From Streptomyces violaceorubidus (GTDB taxonomy: Bacteria > Actinomycetota > Actinomycetes > Streptomycetales > Streptomycetaceae), in the NCBI RefSeq assembly GCF_000717995.1, contig NZ_JODM01000023.1, positions 38,918-102,917 on the forward strand: a stretch of DNA of 64,000 nucleotides, written 5' to 3'. The notes under the pieces were generated by a model. It did not search any database and was not told the DNA's origin. It worked only from the letters and a program-made list of their open reading frames with translations. The number at the start of each line of letters is the position of its first letter. Within the stretch, counting starts at the first letter, position 1. Shown piece after piece: positions 1 through 8,090 of this stretch. The translations under genes were made by a program, and so were the position numbers.

Positions 1-814
1 CGAGCTGGCCGCGGTTGCCGCGTACGTGCAGATCCGCCGTTCCTCCGGCGGCCATGGTGATCTGCTTGGTGCCGGCCGCGTGCCGGCAGCGGTCGATGGC
101 CTCGGCGACCAGCTCGTCCACCCGGACGGGCTCGGCGTCGTCGAGGGGGTCGTCGTTCTGGACCCGGGAGAGGTCGATGAGCTCCTGCACGAGATTGGTG
201 AGCCGGGTCGCCTCGATCTGCATCCGCCCGGCGAACCGCTCCACGGCCTCCGGGTCGTCGGAGGCGTCCATCACCGCCTCGGACAGCAGTGAGAGCGCCC
301 CCACCGGCGTCTTCAGCTCGTGGCTCACGTTGGCGACGAAGTCGCGCCGTACGGCCTCGATGCGGCGGGCCTCGGTGAGGTCCTCGACCAGCAGCAGCAC
401 CAGCCGCGACCCGAGGGGCGCGACGCGTGCGGAGACGGCGAGGGCCTCCCCCCGGCCGTTGCCGCGCCGGGGCAGGTCCAGCTCGACCTGCCGTATCTCA
501 CCGTCCCGCCGGGTGTCCCTGGCCATCTGCAGCATCGGCTCGACGGCGAGCTTGCCGCCCCGGACCAGGCCGAGGGCGTACGCCGCCGAGCTGGCCTTCA
601 CCACCGCGTCGGCCTCGTCGAGGACGACCGCGGAGGAGCGCAGCACGGAGAGGACGGTGTCCACACCGGGCGGCAGCACGGGGTCGGTGTGGAGCGAGGT
701 GCGGGTGGGGCGCTTCTGCTCCCGCTCGCTCCAGCGGAACGCCAGCGCGGCGATGACACCGGTGAGTACTCCGGCGATCGCTGCCGCTGCGGCGACCGCC
801 GCGTTCACGTCCAT
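1..814 (-). CDS. phoR: Sensor histidine kinase PhoR/SenX3 (C-terminus cut by window edge)
   Basis: Membrane histidine kinase that senses phosphate limitation and phosphorylates the response regulator PhoP. Only the first ~271 residues are present; the gene runs off the left edge, so the rest of the ATPase domain is missing. Seen: one N-terminal transmembrane helix (about residues 4-27), a PAS-like region (about 50-150) and the HisKA phosphoacceptor motif FVANVSHELKTP with His165. The ATG at 814 has a GGAGAC Shine-Dalgarno. It is divergent from phoU across a PHO box, the standard Streptomyces arrangement (phoRP downstream, phoU opposite). A generic kinase is the only alternative, and the phoU neighbour argues against that. 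Confidence 0.93.
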   Translation of the reverse strand, partial: MDVNAAVAAAAAIAGVLTGVIAALAFRWSEREQKRPTRTSLHTDPVLPPGVDTVLSVLRSSAVVLDEADAVVKASSAAYALGLVRGGKLAVEPMLQMARDTRRDGEIRQVELDLPRRGNGRGEALAVSARVAPLGSRLVLLLVEDLTEARRIEAVRRDFVANVSHELKTPVGALSLLSEAVMDASDDPEAVERFAGRMQIEATRLTNLVQELIDLSRVQNDDPLDDAEPVRVDELVAEAIDRCRHAAGTKQITMAAGGTADLHVRGNRGQL

Positions 815-887
815 GTCTCCAGGTTAGGCACGCCGAACCGTCCCGCCCCAGCCATCGGAGTGCGACCTCGAACACTCGTCGCCCAGA

Positions 888-920
888 GTTCACCTTGGAG
901 CCAGGGACGGTTCATTTGGG
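888..920. promoter_or_regulatory. PHO box (PhoP-binding direct repeats) between phoR and phoU
   Basis: GTTCACC at 888 and GTTCATTT at 910 lie exactly 22 bp apart, which is two 11-bp PhoP direct-repeat units. This is the classical Streptomyces PHO box, and both divergent genes are known PhoP targets in this genus. It implies autoregulation of phoRP and phosphate control of phoU. PhoP binding is inferred from the motif and its position. Confidence 0.88.
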
Positions 921-1028
921 GTGCCGGAAACGGACGCGTACAGGACGGAACGTGTAAGCGTGGGAGCACGGAGAGGGGCGCGAGGCCGTCTTCGAGCCCC
1001 CGAAACGGACGTACGAGAGGGAATCCTG

Positions 1029-1718
1029 ATGCGGGACGCGTACCACGAGGAACTTGATTCGATCGGTGACGGTCTGGTGGAGATGGCCCGGCTGGTCGGG
1101 TCGGCCATCGGACGCGCCACGACCGCGATCCTCGACTCCGACCTGAAGCTGGCGGAGGCCGTCATCGAGGCGGACCAGAAGGTCGACGACCTCCAGCACG
1201 AGCTGGAGGCCCGTGCGATAACCCTGCTGGCCCGGCAGCAGCCGGTCGCGACGGATCTGCGCATCGTCGTCACCTCGCTGCGGATGTCGGCCGACCTGGA
1301 GCGCTCGGGCGACCTGGCCCAGCACGTGGCCAAGCTGGCCCGGCTGCGCTACCCGGAGCGCGCGGTGCCGCACGACCTGCACGCCACCATCCTGGAGATG
1401 GGCCAGCTCGCGCAGCGCCTGATGGCGAAGGCCGCCGAGGTGATCATCACCAAGGACGTCGACCTGGCCCTCCAGCTGGAGCAGGACGACGACGCGATGG
1501 ACCTCCTGCACCGCGCCCTCTTCCAGCACCTGATGGACGACCGCTGGAAGCACGGCATCGAGACGGCGGTCGACGTCACCCTCCTGGGCCGCTACTACGA
1601 GCGCTACGCCGACCACGCGGTCGCGGTCGCCAAGCGGGTGGTCTACCTGGTCACCGGCGAGCACCCGGACGACCTCCAGTCGGACATCCAGCCGGCGACC
1701 CAGGTCGACGGGGCCTGA
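1029..1718 (+). CDS. phoU: Phosphate signalling protein PhoU
   Basis: Cytoplasmic negative modulator linking the Pst phosphate transporter to PhoR. The 229-residue product is the normal PhoU length and consists of two three-helix PhoU domains. The family's metal-site E/DxxxD-type motifs are seen in the helices (for example LERSGDLAQHVA and YERYADHAVAVA). ATG 1029 was chosen because GAGAGGGA lies just upstream and because it gives the standard MRDAYHEEL start; an open frame upstream to 921 is probably untranslated. Divergent from phoR with a shared PHO box, so phosphate-regulated transcription is expected. A hairpin follows the stop. Confidence 0.95.
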   Translation: MRDAYHEELDSIGDGLVEMARLVGSAIGRATTAILDSDLKLAEAVIEADQKVDDLQHELEARAITLLARQQPVATDLRIVVTSLRMSADLERSGDLAQHVAKLARLRYPERAVPHDLHATILEMGQLAQRLMAKAAEVIITKDVDLALQLEQDDDAMDLLHRALFQHLMDDRWKHGIETAVDVTLLGRYYERYADHAVAVAKRVVYLVTGEHPDDLQSDIQPATQVDGA

Positions 1719-1738
1719 GCACCTGAGTCCCGCGCGTG

Positions 1739-1782
1739 TCAACGGCGCAACGGAGCGCGCGTTCGCTTCCGTGCGCCGTTGA
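1739..1782. terminator. Hairpin terminator after phoU
   Basis: TCAACGGCGCA at 1739 pairs with TGCGCCGTTGA ending at 1782, and the pairing continues inward through ACGGA/TCCGT with one bulge. There is no T-run, as is usual for Streptomyces terminators. It lies 20 bases after the phoU stop. Confidence 0.7.
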
Positions 1783-1865
1783 TGCGACGGCTGTCCGGGG
1801 CGTGCAATGGACCCACACACCCGGGTCCCACGCACCCGCTTCCAGGAACGCTTCCAGGAGGAACC

Positions 1866-2021
1866 ATGGCCGATTCCCCCAGCACGAAGCCCGACCCCGC
1901 ACAGGAACGTCCCACCGAGCAGCCCCACGAGATCCGCAGCCTCCCGCTGATCGCCGCCTGCGGCTGCGGCTCGGGCTGCGGCTGCGGCTGCCAGTCGGGC
2001 AGCCCCTGCCAGTGCGGCTGA
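1866..2021 (+). CDS. Small cysteine-rich C-terminal peptide (51 aa)
   Basis: A 51-residue protein with a perfect AGGAGGAA Shine-Dalgarno, so translation is well supported. The first 31 residues are polar and leader-like, with many Pro, Glu and Gln. The last 20 are nearly all Cys, Gly and Ser: seven cysteines, mostly in CG or CQ pairs, ending PCQCG. It has no signal peptide or membrane helix. The layout resembles either a small metal-binding (metallothionein-like) protein or the precursor of a ribosomally made modified peptide. A LanC-like gene starts 655 bases downstream, but no dehydratase or cyclodehydratase is visible. I recall similar short proteins in other Streptomyces but no assigned function. 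It is followed by its own terminator hairpin. Confidence 0.75.
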   Translation: MADSPSTKPDPAQERPTEQPHEIRSLPLIAACGCGSGCGCGCQSGSPCQCG

Positions 2022-2044
2022 CGCGCCGACGGTACGGCAACGGC

Positions 2045-2067
2045 GGCGGCCGGCACCCCCGGCCGCC
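2045..2067. terminator. Hairpin terminator after the Cys-rich peptide gene
   Basis: GGCGGCCGG and CCGGCCGCC form a perfect 9-bp stem with a CACCC loop, starting 23 bases after the stop codon. Confidence 0.75.
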
Positions 2068-2069
2068 GT

Positions 2070-2150
2070 ACGGCCACGGCTGACGGCCACGGCTGACGGT
2101 CACCGCTGCCCCGCCACCGCTGATCGCCACCGCTGATCGCCACCCTTGAG
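2070..2150. repeat. Tandem 13-bp repeats, about six degenerate copies
   Basis: Units of the form ACGGCCACGGCTG at 2070, 2083 and 2096 are followed by CGCCACCGCTGAT-type units at 2112, 2125 and 2138. The stretch lies between the Cys-rich peptide terminator and the next gene, in an otherwise non-coding 240-bp gap. No function is evident. Confidence 0.7.
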
Positions 2151-2261
2151 TGTCGCGTCGTACGACTTGAGTACGGGTACTCAGGTCCCGGACCCGCCCC
2201 CGCCCGACCCTGGACACAGGAAGCCGGACGAAGACGACGAGCACGGGGAGCCCGAGACCCG

Positions 2262-2627
2262 ATGACGAAGACCACCCTCACCACCCGGATGCGCACCCTC
2301 ACCCGCCTGACCGTCGCCAACCGCGTCTCGGCGGCCTACCTCGCCCTGGTCGGCGGCGCGATGGCCGTCGCCGCGGCACAGCCCCTCTTCGCCACCGGCC
2401 CCGACGCCTCCCTCATCTGGGTCTGGCCGCCCCTGTTCACCTTCCCGGCCTTCGGCTTCGTGGCCTGGCTCGGCGAGGCGGGCTGGGGCGGCGACGCCCC
2501 GACGTGGTTCTTCGTTGGCGGCATCGTGCTCTCGGCCCTGGTCCAGGCACTGGCCCTGGGGGCCCTGTGGCGGGGGCTGCGGGGACGCCGCGCCGAACGG
2601 ACGCATCACCTGACGGCGGCGAACTGA
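2262..2627 (+). CDS. SCO4225-family small membrane protein
   Basis: A 121-residue protein with three hydrophobic segments (about 23-40, 48-69 and 80-103) and a basic C-terminus. It resembles what I recall as the SCO4225 family of Streptomyces membrane proteins, which has no assigned function. ATG 2262 follows GGGGAG by about 12 bases. Only 48 bases separate its stop from the LanC-like gene, so the two may be co-transcribed. The family name comes from memory; the topology can be read from the sequence. Confidence 0.75.
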   Translation: MTKTTLTTRMRTLTRLTVANRVSAAYLALVGGAMAVAAAQPLFATGPDASLIWVWPPLFTFPAFGFVAWLGEAGWGGDAPTWFFVGGIVLSALVQALALGALWRGLRGRRAERTHHLTAAN

Positions 2628-2675
2628 CCCCGACGCACCCTGGGGCCGCAAGCGCCGGGGTGCGAGAGTGACCCC

Positions 2676-3941
2676 ATGACGGCACCAGGAACCACGGTCG
2701 TGGCGGTCGACGAGGTCGAGGACATCGCGGTGGACGGCCTGCGGTGGCTGACGGGGACGGCGCGGGAAACCCCTGACGACGGCCTCGCCTGGCCGACCAA
2801 GCCGTCGGAGGACGCCGTCGAACCGACGCTCTACAAGGGCACGGCCGGCAACATCCCCGTACTCCTGGAGGCGTGGCGGCACTTCGGCGACGACGCGTAC
2901 GCCGACACCGCCCTGCGCGCGGCCCGCGCCCTCGCCGCGCGCGTCGACGACCTGAACGACGACTCCCTGTACTTCGGCCGCACCGGACTGGCCCTGGTCC
3001 TGAGAACGGTCCACGCCGAACTGGGCGACACGGCGTCGGGCGAGGCCGCCGACCGCGCCCTGCGCCTGGTCCGCTCCCGCTTCGACGGCACCCGCTGGGG
3101 CGAGCTGTTCGAGCTGATGGGCGGCAACGCGGGCATCGGCCTGGGCGCCCTCCTGTGCGGCGACCCCGACCTGGCCGTCCTGGCGGTGGAGCCGTACCTG
3201 CGCACGGCGGAGCGGACCGCGAACGGCGTTCACTGGCCCTTCCGCACCGGCGTCGCCTCCCGCCTGCACCACGTCTCGCACGGCACCCTCGGCATGGCCC
3301 TGGCCCTCGCCCGCGTCGGCGACGCCACCGGCCGCGGCGACCTGCTCGACCTGGCGCTGGCCGCCGTGGCCGACGTCGTGTCCCGCGACTCCGCCGGGCC
3401 CGACGGCTTCCTGGCCCCGCACTCCACCCCGCAGTACCTGCCGGACCTGATCGACCCGGTCAGCTACGGCTGGTGCCACGGCCCCTCCGGCGACGCCCAG
3501 CTCTTCCGCACCCTGCGCGACATCACGTCCGACCCCGCGTGGACGGCCCTGGCCGACCGCTGCTGGCACACGGTCACCCACTCCGGGATCCCCCGGCGGC
3601 TGCGCCCCGGCTTCTGGGACAACAACGGCCGCTGCTGCGGCACCGCGGGCGTCCTGGCCCTGGCCTGCGACCGGATCGCCGAGCAGCGCGACGCGTTCAA
3701 CTTCGCCGACGTCCTGGTCACCGACCTGGCCACCCGCGCGATCCGGGACGGCGAGGGCGCCCGCTGGTCCAACGTCGACTTCCGGTCCACCCCGGCCGAC
3801 CTCGAACCGCAGGTCGGCTGGGCGACGGGCAACGCGGGCATCGTCCGCGAGCTGCTCCGCTACGTACGCCTGGCCCGCGGAGGCGACCCCGGGTACGCCT
3901 TCACCTGGCCGGACCAGCCCCCCGTGTCACTGCCCGCCTGA
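2676..3941 (+). CDS. Stand-alone LanC-like zinc protein with CCG motif
   Basis: A 421-residue alpha/alpha-barrel protein of the LanC family (lanthionine cyclases and LanCL proteins). Motifs seen in order: GGNAGIG (149-155), HVSHGTLG (199-206), WCHG (266-269), CCGTAG (320-325) and a late GNAGI. In LanC the zinc ligands are the Cys of WCxG and the Cys-His of CHG. Here CHG is replaced by CCG, as in ProcM-type class II synthetases where three Cys bind zinc. No LanB, LanM, LanKC or protease is nearby, so it is not an obvious lanthipeptide cluster. It could be a LanCL-like enzyme, or could act on the Cys-rich peptide encoded just upstream; that link is speculative. No clear Shine-Dalgarno is seen. 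Confidence 0.85.
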   Translation: MTAPGTTVVAVDEVEDIAVDGLRWLTGTARETPDDGLAWPTKPSEDAVEPTLYKGTAGNIPVLLEAWRHFGDDAYADTALRAARALAARVDDLNDDSLYFGRTGLALVLRTVHAELGDTASGEAADRALRLVRSRFDGTRWGELFELMGGNAGIGLGALLCGDPDLAVLAVEPYLRTAERTANGVHWPFRTGVASRLHHVSHGTLGMALALARVGDATGRGDLLDLALAAVADVVSRDSAGPDGFLAPHSTPQYLPDLIDPVSYGWCHGPSGDAQLFRTLRDITSDPAWTALADRCWHTVTHSGIPRRLRPGFWDNNGRCCGTAGVLALACDRIAEQRDAFNFADVLVTDLATRAIRDGEGARWSNVDFRSTPADLEPQVGWATGNAGIVRELLRYVRLARGGDPGYAFTWPDQPPVSLPA

Positions 3942-3950
3942 CCGAAGCGA

Positions 3951-4010
3951 ACCGGACGGAACCAGGCTGGGCCGGACGGAACCAGGCTGGCCCGGACGGA
4001 ACCAGACCGG
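3951..4010. repeat. Three tandem 20-bp repeats
   Basis: CCGGACGGAACCAGGCTGG-type units begin at 3951, 3971 and 3991, the third diverging at its end. They lie between the LanC-like stop and the AraC/GyrI gene. They could be a simple duplication or a regulator landing pad; nothing shows which. Confidence 0.8.
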
Positions 4011-4077
4011 ACCGGACCGGAGCGATCGGGTGCGCCGGGGTCACCCCCTGCCACGGTGGATGCCGAAGGGAGGCCTC

Positions 4078-4962
4078 ATGATCTCGGCACTGAACCGGCT
4101 GGTCGACCTGGTCGAGGAGCACCTCGGCGAGGAACCGGACGTCCCCGCGCTGGCCGCGACGCTCGGCACGACCGAGTACCACCTGCGCCGGATGTTCTCG
4201 TCGCTGGCGGGCATGCCGCTGTCGGAGTACGTCCGCCGGCGCCGCATGACCGTCGCCGCCGCCGACGTCGTACGGGGCGTGGACGACCTGCTGGGCATCG
4301 CCGTCCGGTACGGATACGGCTCCACGGAGGCGTTCGGCCGGGCGTTCCGGTCGGTCCACGGCTCCGCGCCGCGCGACGTGCGCCGCGCGGGAGGCCCCCT
4401 TCGTTCACAACCGCAGCTCAGGTTCCGCCTGACCGTCGAGGGGAGCACCTCCATGGACACCCGTTTCACCGACCGCCCCGCCTTCCGCCTGATCGGTCAC
4501 GCGACCCGCGTCCCGCTCATCCACGAGGGCGTCAACCCGCACATCCAGCGGCACATCGCCGCGCTCCCGCAGGAGGCCCACGCCCGCCTGAAGTCCCTCG
4601 GCGACACGGTCCCGGCCGGTCTGCTCCAGGTCAGCGACGACGTGGCCCAGGACAGCGCGGAGGGCACCGAGTTGACCTACCTGCACGGCGTCGCGGTCTC
4701 CGCCGGCACCCCGGCCCCCGACGACCTCGACGCCATCGAGGTACCAGCCGGCACGTGGGCGGTCTTCCGCAGCTCGGGCGCCTACCCGGACGCCCTCCAG
4801 GCCACCTGGGCGGCCACGGCGTCCGAGTGGTTCCCCTCCAACCCGTGGCGCCTGCGCCCCGGCCCGTCGATCGTCTCCGTCCTGGACCGGACGGAGGACT
4901 TCACGACGGCGACGACCGAGCTGTGGCTCCCGGTGGAACCGGCCTCTGAGGAAACTCGCTGA
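4078..4962 (+). CDS. AraC-type regulator fused to GyrI-like effector domain
   Basis: A 294-residue transcription factor. Residues ~5-105 form two helix-turn-helices of the AraC/XylS type (LAATLGTTEYHLRRMFSS, then the second recognition helix in VRYGYGSTEAFGRAFRSVHG). Residues ~125-290 form a GyrI-like/bacterial transcription activator effector-binding domain that usually binds hydrophobic or drug-like ligands. This Rob/SoxS-GyrI layout is typical of multidrug-responsive activators. ATG 4078 was chosen because GAAGGGAGG lies 6 bases upstream; an in-frame ATG at 4060 lacks a site. It abuts the convergent VOC gene with no spare bases. Confidence 0.85.
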   Translation: MISALNRLVDLVEEHLGEEPDVPALAATLGTTEYHLRRMFSSLAGMPLSEYVRRRRMTVAAADVVRGVDDLLGIAVRYGYGSTEAFGRAFRSVHGSAPRDVRRAGGPLRSQPQLRFRLTVEGSTSMDTRFTDRPAFRLIGHATRVPLIHEGVNPHIQRHIAALPQEAHARLKSLGDTVPAGLLQVSDDVAQDSAEGTELTYLHGVAVSAGTPAPDDLDAIEVPAGTWAVFRSSGAYPDALQATWAATASEWFPSNPWRLRPGPSIVSVLDRTEDFTTATTELWLPVEPASEETR

Positions 4963-5343
4963 TCACAGGGGCTGGAGACGGGCCTTGAGCAGACAGAACT
5001 CATTGCCCTCGGGATCGGCGAGGACGTGCCACTGCTCCTCGCCGGTCTGGCCGATGTCGGCCGGCCGCGCCCCGAGCTTCAGCAGGCGCTCCAGCTCGGC
5101 GTCCTGGTCCCGGTCGGTCGCGTTCACGTCGATGTGCAGCCGGGACTTGCCGGGCTCCGGCTCGTCCCGGCGACTGAGGATGATCGTCGGCTGCGGCCCG
5201 CCGAACCCCTCCCGCGGCCCGATCTCGAAGAACTCGTTCCCCTCCCGGTCCAGCACCACGAAGTCCAGCACCTCGCACCAGAACCGCGCCAGCAGCTCGG
5301 GGTCACGGCAACCGAGCACGAGCTCACTGATCCGACACGCCAT
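4963..5343 (-). CDS. VOC-family glyoxalase-like protein
   Basis: A 126-residue single-module vicinal-oxygen-chelate protein. Two beta-alpha-beta-beta-beta repeats are visible: an N-terminal half beginning ISELVLGCRDPELLARFW and a C-terminal half ending ADPEGNEFCLL. The family includes glyoxalases, antibiotic-binding proteins and dioxygenases, usually as dimers. The LHIDVNATD segment is the usual bridge. The substrate cannot be assigned. A second VOC gene of the same subtype lies at 6944-7363 and shares the CxDPExLAxFWC start and the ADPEGNEF end. Convergent with the AraC/GyrI gene. Confidence 0.85.
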   Translation of the reverse strand: MACRISELVLGCRDPELLARFWCEVLDFVVLDREGNEFFEIGPREGFGGPQPTIILSRRDEPEPGKSRLHIDVNATDRDQDAELERLLKLGARPADIGQTGEEQWHVLADPEGNEFCLLKARLQPL

Positions 5344-5453
5344 GGACGAAACCTGCTCTCAGTTCAGGAAGCACCGGTACGAACGCGCTGGTGACCGTAC
5401 CTGGTGGGGCGGGCGGAGACGAAGGGTTTTCCACCGGTAGCTTCCGGGTTCGC

Positions 5454-6386
5454 TCACCCAGTCGGTACCCCGTCCGCCAGTCCGGCGAGGTCGACGGTGT
5501 CCTCGGCCGGTGGCACCTCGACCGTGACCGGTTGGTCGACGTCGAGGAAGGTGACGGTCATGTCGAGGGGATCGCCGTCGACGATCTCGAGCGGCTGGTC
5601 GTCGGTGCCGCCCTTCGACGCGGACGTATCGCTCCGCATGCGGAACTGCTTGGTGCGGTTGTCGTCGCCGATCCACAGGTCCACGGTCAGCGTGCCTTTC
5701 AGACGCATGGCCCAGAACTGACCGAGGCTGTTGATCTGGCGCTCCCGGGCCGCCTTTCCAACGGCGGCGTCACGGGCCGCTTGTATGCCGTCGCTGGTGA
5801 CCGTCCCCTTGTAGTGCGTGGTCCGGGCGCCGTCGACCGTCTCGGTCCTGATTTTCCGCACGTCCTTGGAGGCGGTCAGCATCGTCGACTGCACGACCGG
5901 GTTGCCTTCGAGCTGGCGCGGCAGCGTGCCGTACGAATTGTTGTCGAACGAGTCGCTGCCCCACACGGCCTCCTCGGCGGTGAACCAGCTCGCGCCCTTC
6001 AGCATCTCGGTGCGGACGGCGTCGCCGTGGAGGTAGATCGCCCCGTCGACGAACCGGACTTCCATCTGCTCCCCTCCGTACCGACCGGCGCTCAGCTTCA
6101 TGCCCATCGTCAAGGGCGCCGTGTGCATGGAAGCGTCCGCCCTCAGCCGGCCCCACTGCGGCACGGTGCCGGTGACCCGGTAGTGCAGCGACGTGATGCT
6201 CTCAGCGCCCGCTGCCGCCTTCGCCACGGCCTGCGCGGGCGTCACCTCGGGTGAGCGCCCACTCGGGGGCGCCGAGTCACTCGCCGTTCCCTCTCCGCAG
6301 GCAGCCGTTCCTCCTATGAGCAGCACGACGGCGAACGCCGCCCTCGTCACCCTGCGCGGTATCCGACCACGCCGTGAATTCCCCAT
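5454..6386 (-). CDS. Secreted lipoprotein (LppX/LprAFG-like)
   Basis: A 310-residue exported lipoprotein. It has a basic N-terminus, a hydrophobic stretch and a lipobox IGGTAAC with Cys30 as the acylated residue. The mature part has alternating beta-type segments with a duplicated flavour (SITSLHYRVTGTV ... MSAGRYGG-like strands, DGARTTHYKGTV, LTVDLWIGDDNR) as in actinobacterial LppX/LprG-type lipid- or ligand-binding lipoproteins. It ends with a typical Streptomyces domain tail. The ligand is unknown. The gene is alone, transcribed away from the cupin gene. Confidence 0.8.
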   Translation of the reverse strand: MGNSRRGRIPRRVTRAAFAVVLLIGGTAACGEGTASDSAPPSGRSPEVTPAQAVAKAAAGAESITSLHYRVTGTVPQWGRLRADASMHTAPLTMGMKLSAGRYGGEQMEVRFVDGAIYLHGDAVRTEMLKGASWFTAEEAVWGSDSFDNNSYGTLPRQLEGNPVVQSTMLTASKDVRKIRTETVDGARTTHYKGTVTSDGIQAARDAAVGKAARERQINSLGQFWAMRLKGTLTVDLWIGDDNRTKQFRMRSDTSASKGGTDDQPLEIVDGDPLDMTVTFLDVDQPVTVEVPPAEDTVDLAGLADGVPTG

Positions 6387-6514
6387 AATTCCCCCCGAAA
6401 TCAGAGCGCCTGATCATGCCGCGCCGTGAGCGTATCCCGCTGCGCACCCCGTGATCCGCGCAGTTCCCGAGTCTGAGCCAAGCCCCGCGTGGCCGGATGC
6501 TAACTTCCGGAGCC

Positions 6515-6910
6515 ATGACGGACAGCGTGTACGTGGGCAACGCGGGCAAGGACGCGGCACTGGACCGGGGCTGGCTGCTGGGGCACTTCAAGGACGCCTC
6601 CGACCCCCGGCACAGCGAGGACGTGGAGATCAAGTGGGGCGTCCACCCGAAGGGCGACGAGCGCGCCCACTGGGTCACCGGCGAGGACCGCACCGCCTTG
6701 CAGGTCCTCATCAGCGGACGTTTCCGGGTGGACTTCCCCGGCCGCAGCGTCGTCCTGGCCGAGCAGGGCGACTACGTCGTGTGGGGCAGGGGCGTCGACC
6801 ACTCCTGGTACGCGGAGGAGGAGTCGGTGGTGCTGACGGCGCGGTGGCCGTCGGTGCCCGGGTACGCGGTCGTCGACCGGGACGGTCCCGGTGCCGGCGG
6901 ACACCCGTAG
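6515..6910 (+). CDS. Cupin-like small protein
   Basis: A 131-residue cytoplasmic protein with a cupin-like beta-barrel signature: VLISGRFRVDFPG, then EQGDYVVWGRGVDHSWYAEEES, where the Gly-Asp and late His resemble a cupin metal site. The function is unknown. ATG 6515 is preceded by TAACTT eight bases upstream and has only a weak GGAG, so transcripts may be nearly leaderless. It is followed after 33 bases by the VOC gene, so the two may form an operon. Confidence 0.75.
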   Translation: MTDSVYVGNAGKDAALDRGWLLGHFKDASDPRHSEDVEIKWGVHPKGDERAHWVTGEDRTALQVLISGRFRVDFPGRSVVLAEQGDYVVWGRGVDHSWYAEEESVVLTARWPSVPGYAVVDRDGPGAGGHP

Positions 6911-6943
6911 GGTGGGCTCCCGTCCACAGCGCCAGGGGGAGAA

Positions 6944-7363
6944 GTGACCAGTAGGTTCACGGAGTTGGTCGTCGACTGCCACGATCCGGAGCGCCTCGCG
7001 GCCTTCTGGTGCGCGGTGCTGGGCTTCAAGGTGATCGACCGGGGCGAGGGCAAGGTAGAGATCGGCTCCTGGGAGCCGACGGTCGAGGAGGTCCGGGCCC
7101 GCCAGATGCCGCCCACCCTCGTCTTCGTCCAGGTACCCGAGGGCAAGACCGCGAAGAACCGGCTCCACCTGGACGTCAGCCCGATCGACCGCACCACCGA
7201 GGACGAAGCGGCCAGACTCCTCGCCCTCGGCGCCACCAAGGTCGACGTAGGTCAGGGCCCGGGCCGGAGCTGGGTGGTCATGGCCGACCCGGAGGGCAAC
7301 GAGTTCGACGTCGTACGCACCCTGGCGCCCCGCCTCCGCCGGACACAGCCGCCGCAGACCTGA
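6944..7363 (+). CDS. VOC-family glyoxalase-like protein
   Basis: A 139-residue vicinal-oxygen-chelate protein. It starts TELVVDCHDPERLAAFWC and ends MADPEGNEFDVV, with a middle LHLDVSPIDR, so it matches the 4963-5343 protein in layout and is probably its paralogue. GTG 6944 follows GGGGGAGAA. It sits 33 bases behind the cupin gene. Substrate unknown; many such proteins in Streptomyces are uncharacterised. Confidence 0.85.
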   Translation: MTSRFTELVVDCHDPERLAAFWCAVLGFKVIDRGEGKVEIGSWEPTVEEVRARQMPPTLVFVQVPEGKTAKNRLHLDVSPIDRTTEDEAARLLALGATKVDVGQGPGRSWVVMADPEGNEFDVVRTLAPRLRRTQPPQT

Positions 7364-7366
7364 CCC

Positions 7367-7987
7367 TCACCGCGGCCGGTAGGAAAGCACGGGATCGGCC
7401 CAGCCCCCCATCCGGCGGGAGAGCCCGAAGCGCCGGGGAAGCCACCAGCACCGCTTGGCGTGTTCCGGTCCGACCGGGGACCACGGGGGACCGGACAGAT
7501 CCTCCACACCCCACCACGTCTTGACGGCCTTGTTCCCGCTCAGCCTCAACAGCGGCCAACGCGGCAGGTGCAGTCCGCTGAAGAACATGGAGACGTCGTC
7601 GCCGCACTTGGTGGTGTAGAAGTACCGCTCGACGTCCGTATAGCTCGCCCCCAGGCCGCAGTTCAGCCCCATGGTCCCCCCGAGCCACGTGAGCGCGAGC
7701 CTGCCGCTCGCCGGTATCGACGGCACGAGCACCGGGTTGTACCAGACCTCGCCCCCGAGCCCCCGCTGGAGCCCGGTCCTCTCCGCCTGGGCGACCACGA
7801 TGTTGGTGGCGGGCCACGTCCCCACATTGACGAGCCACCACTTGGGGCCCCCGGAACCCCCCTGTCCGCTCTCCCACATGAACTGCAGCACGGGCATGTG
7901 CGAACGCCGACTGGACGCATACGCGACTCCCAGCGACCCCAGGGATACAAGCACGGCGACCACGGAGATCACTACCCCCAACATCAC
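7367..7987 (-). CDS. Membrane-anchored protein of unknown function
   Basis: A 206-residue protein with one N-terminal transmembrane helix (about residues 3-26) and a soluble remainder that is rich in Trp and Gly. I do not recognise a family. The start is GTG 7987 or ATG 7984, both just after GGGGAGG. The stop lies 3 bases from the convergent VOC stop. Codon use is ordinary for the genome. Confidence 0.65.
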   Translation of the reverse strand: MMLGVVISVVAVLVSLGSLGVAYASSRRSHMPVLQFMWESGQGGSGGPKWWLVNVGTWPATNIVVAQAERTGLQRGLGGEVWYNPVLVPSIPASGRLALTWLGGTMGLNCGLGASYTDVERYFYTTKCGDDVSMFFSGLHLPRWPLLRLSGNKAVKTWWGVEDLSGPPWSPVGPEHAKRCWWLPRRFGLSRRMGGWADPVLSYRPR

Positions 7988-8090
7988 CCTCCCCGGCTCC
8001 CCGGCGCAGCCCTCCCGACACCCCTTCGATACCCACTCAACACCCGCGAACGACCCGGCAACTCACTTCCCGCCCGGAAGTACCCAGGGC

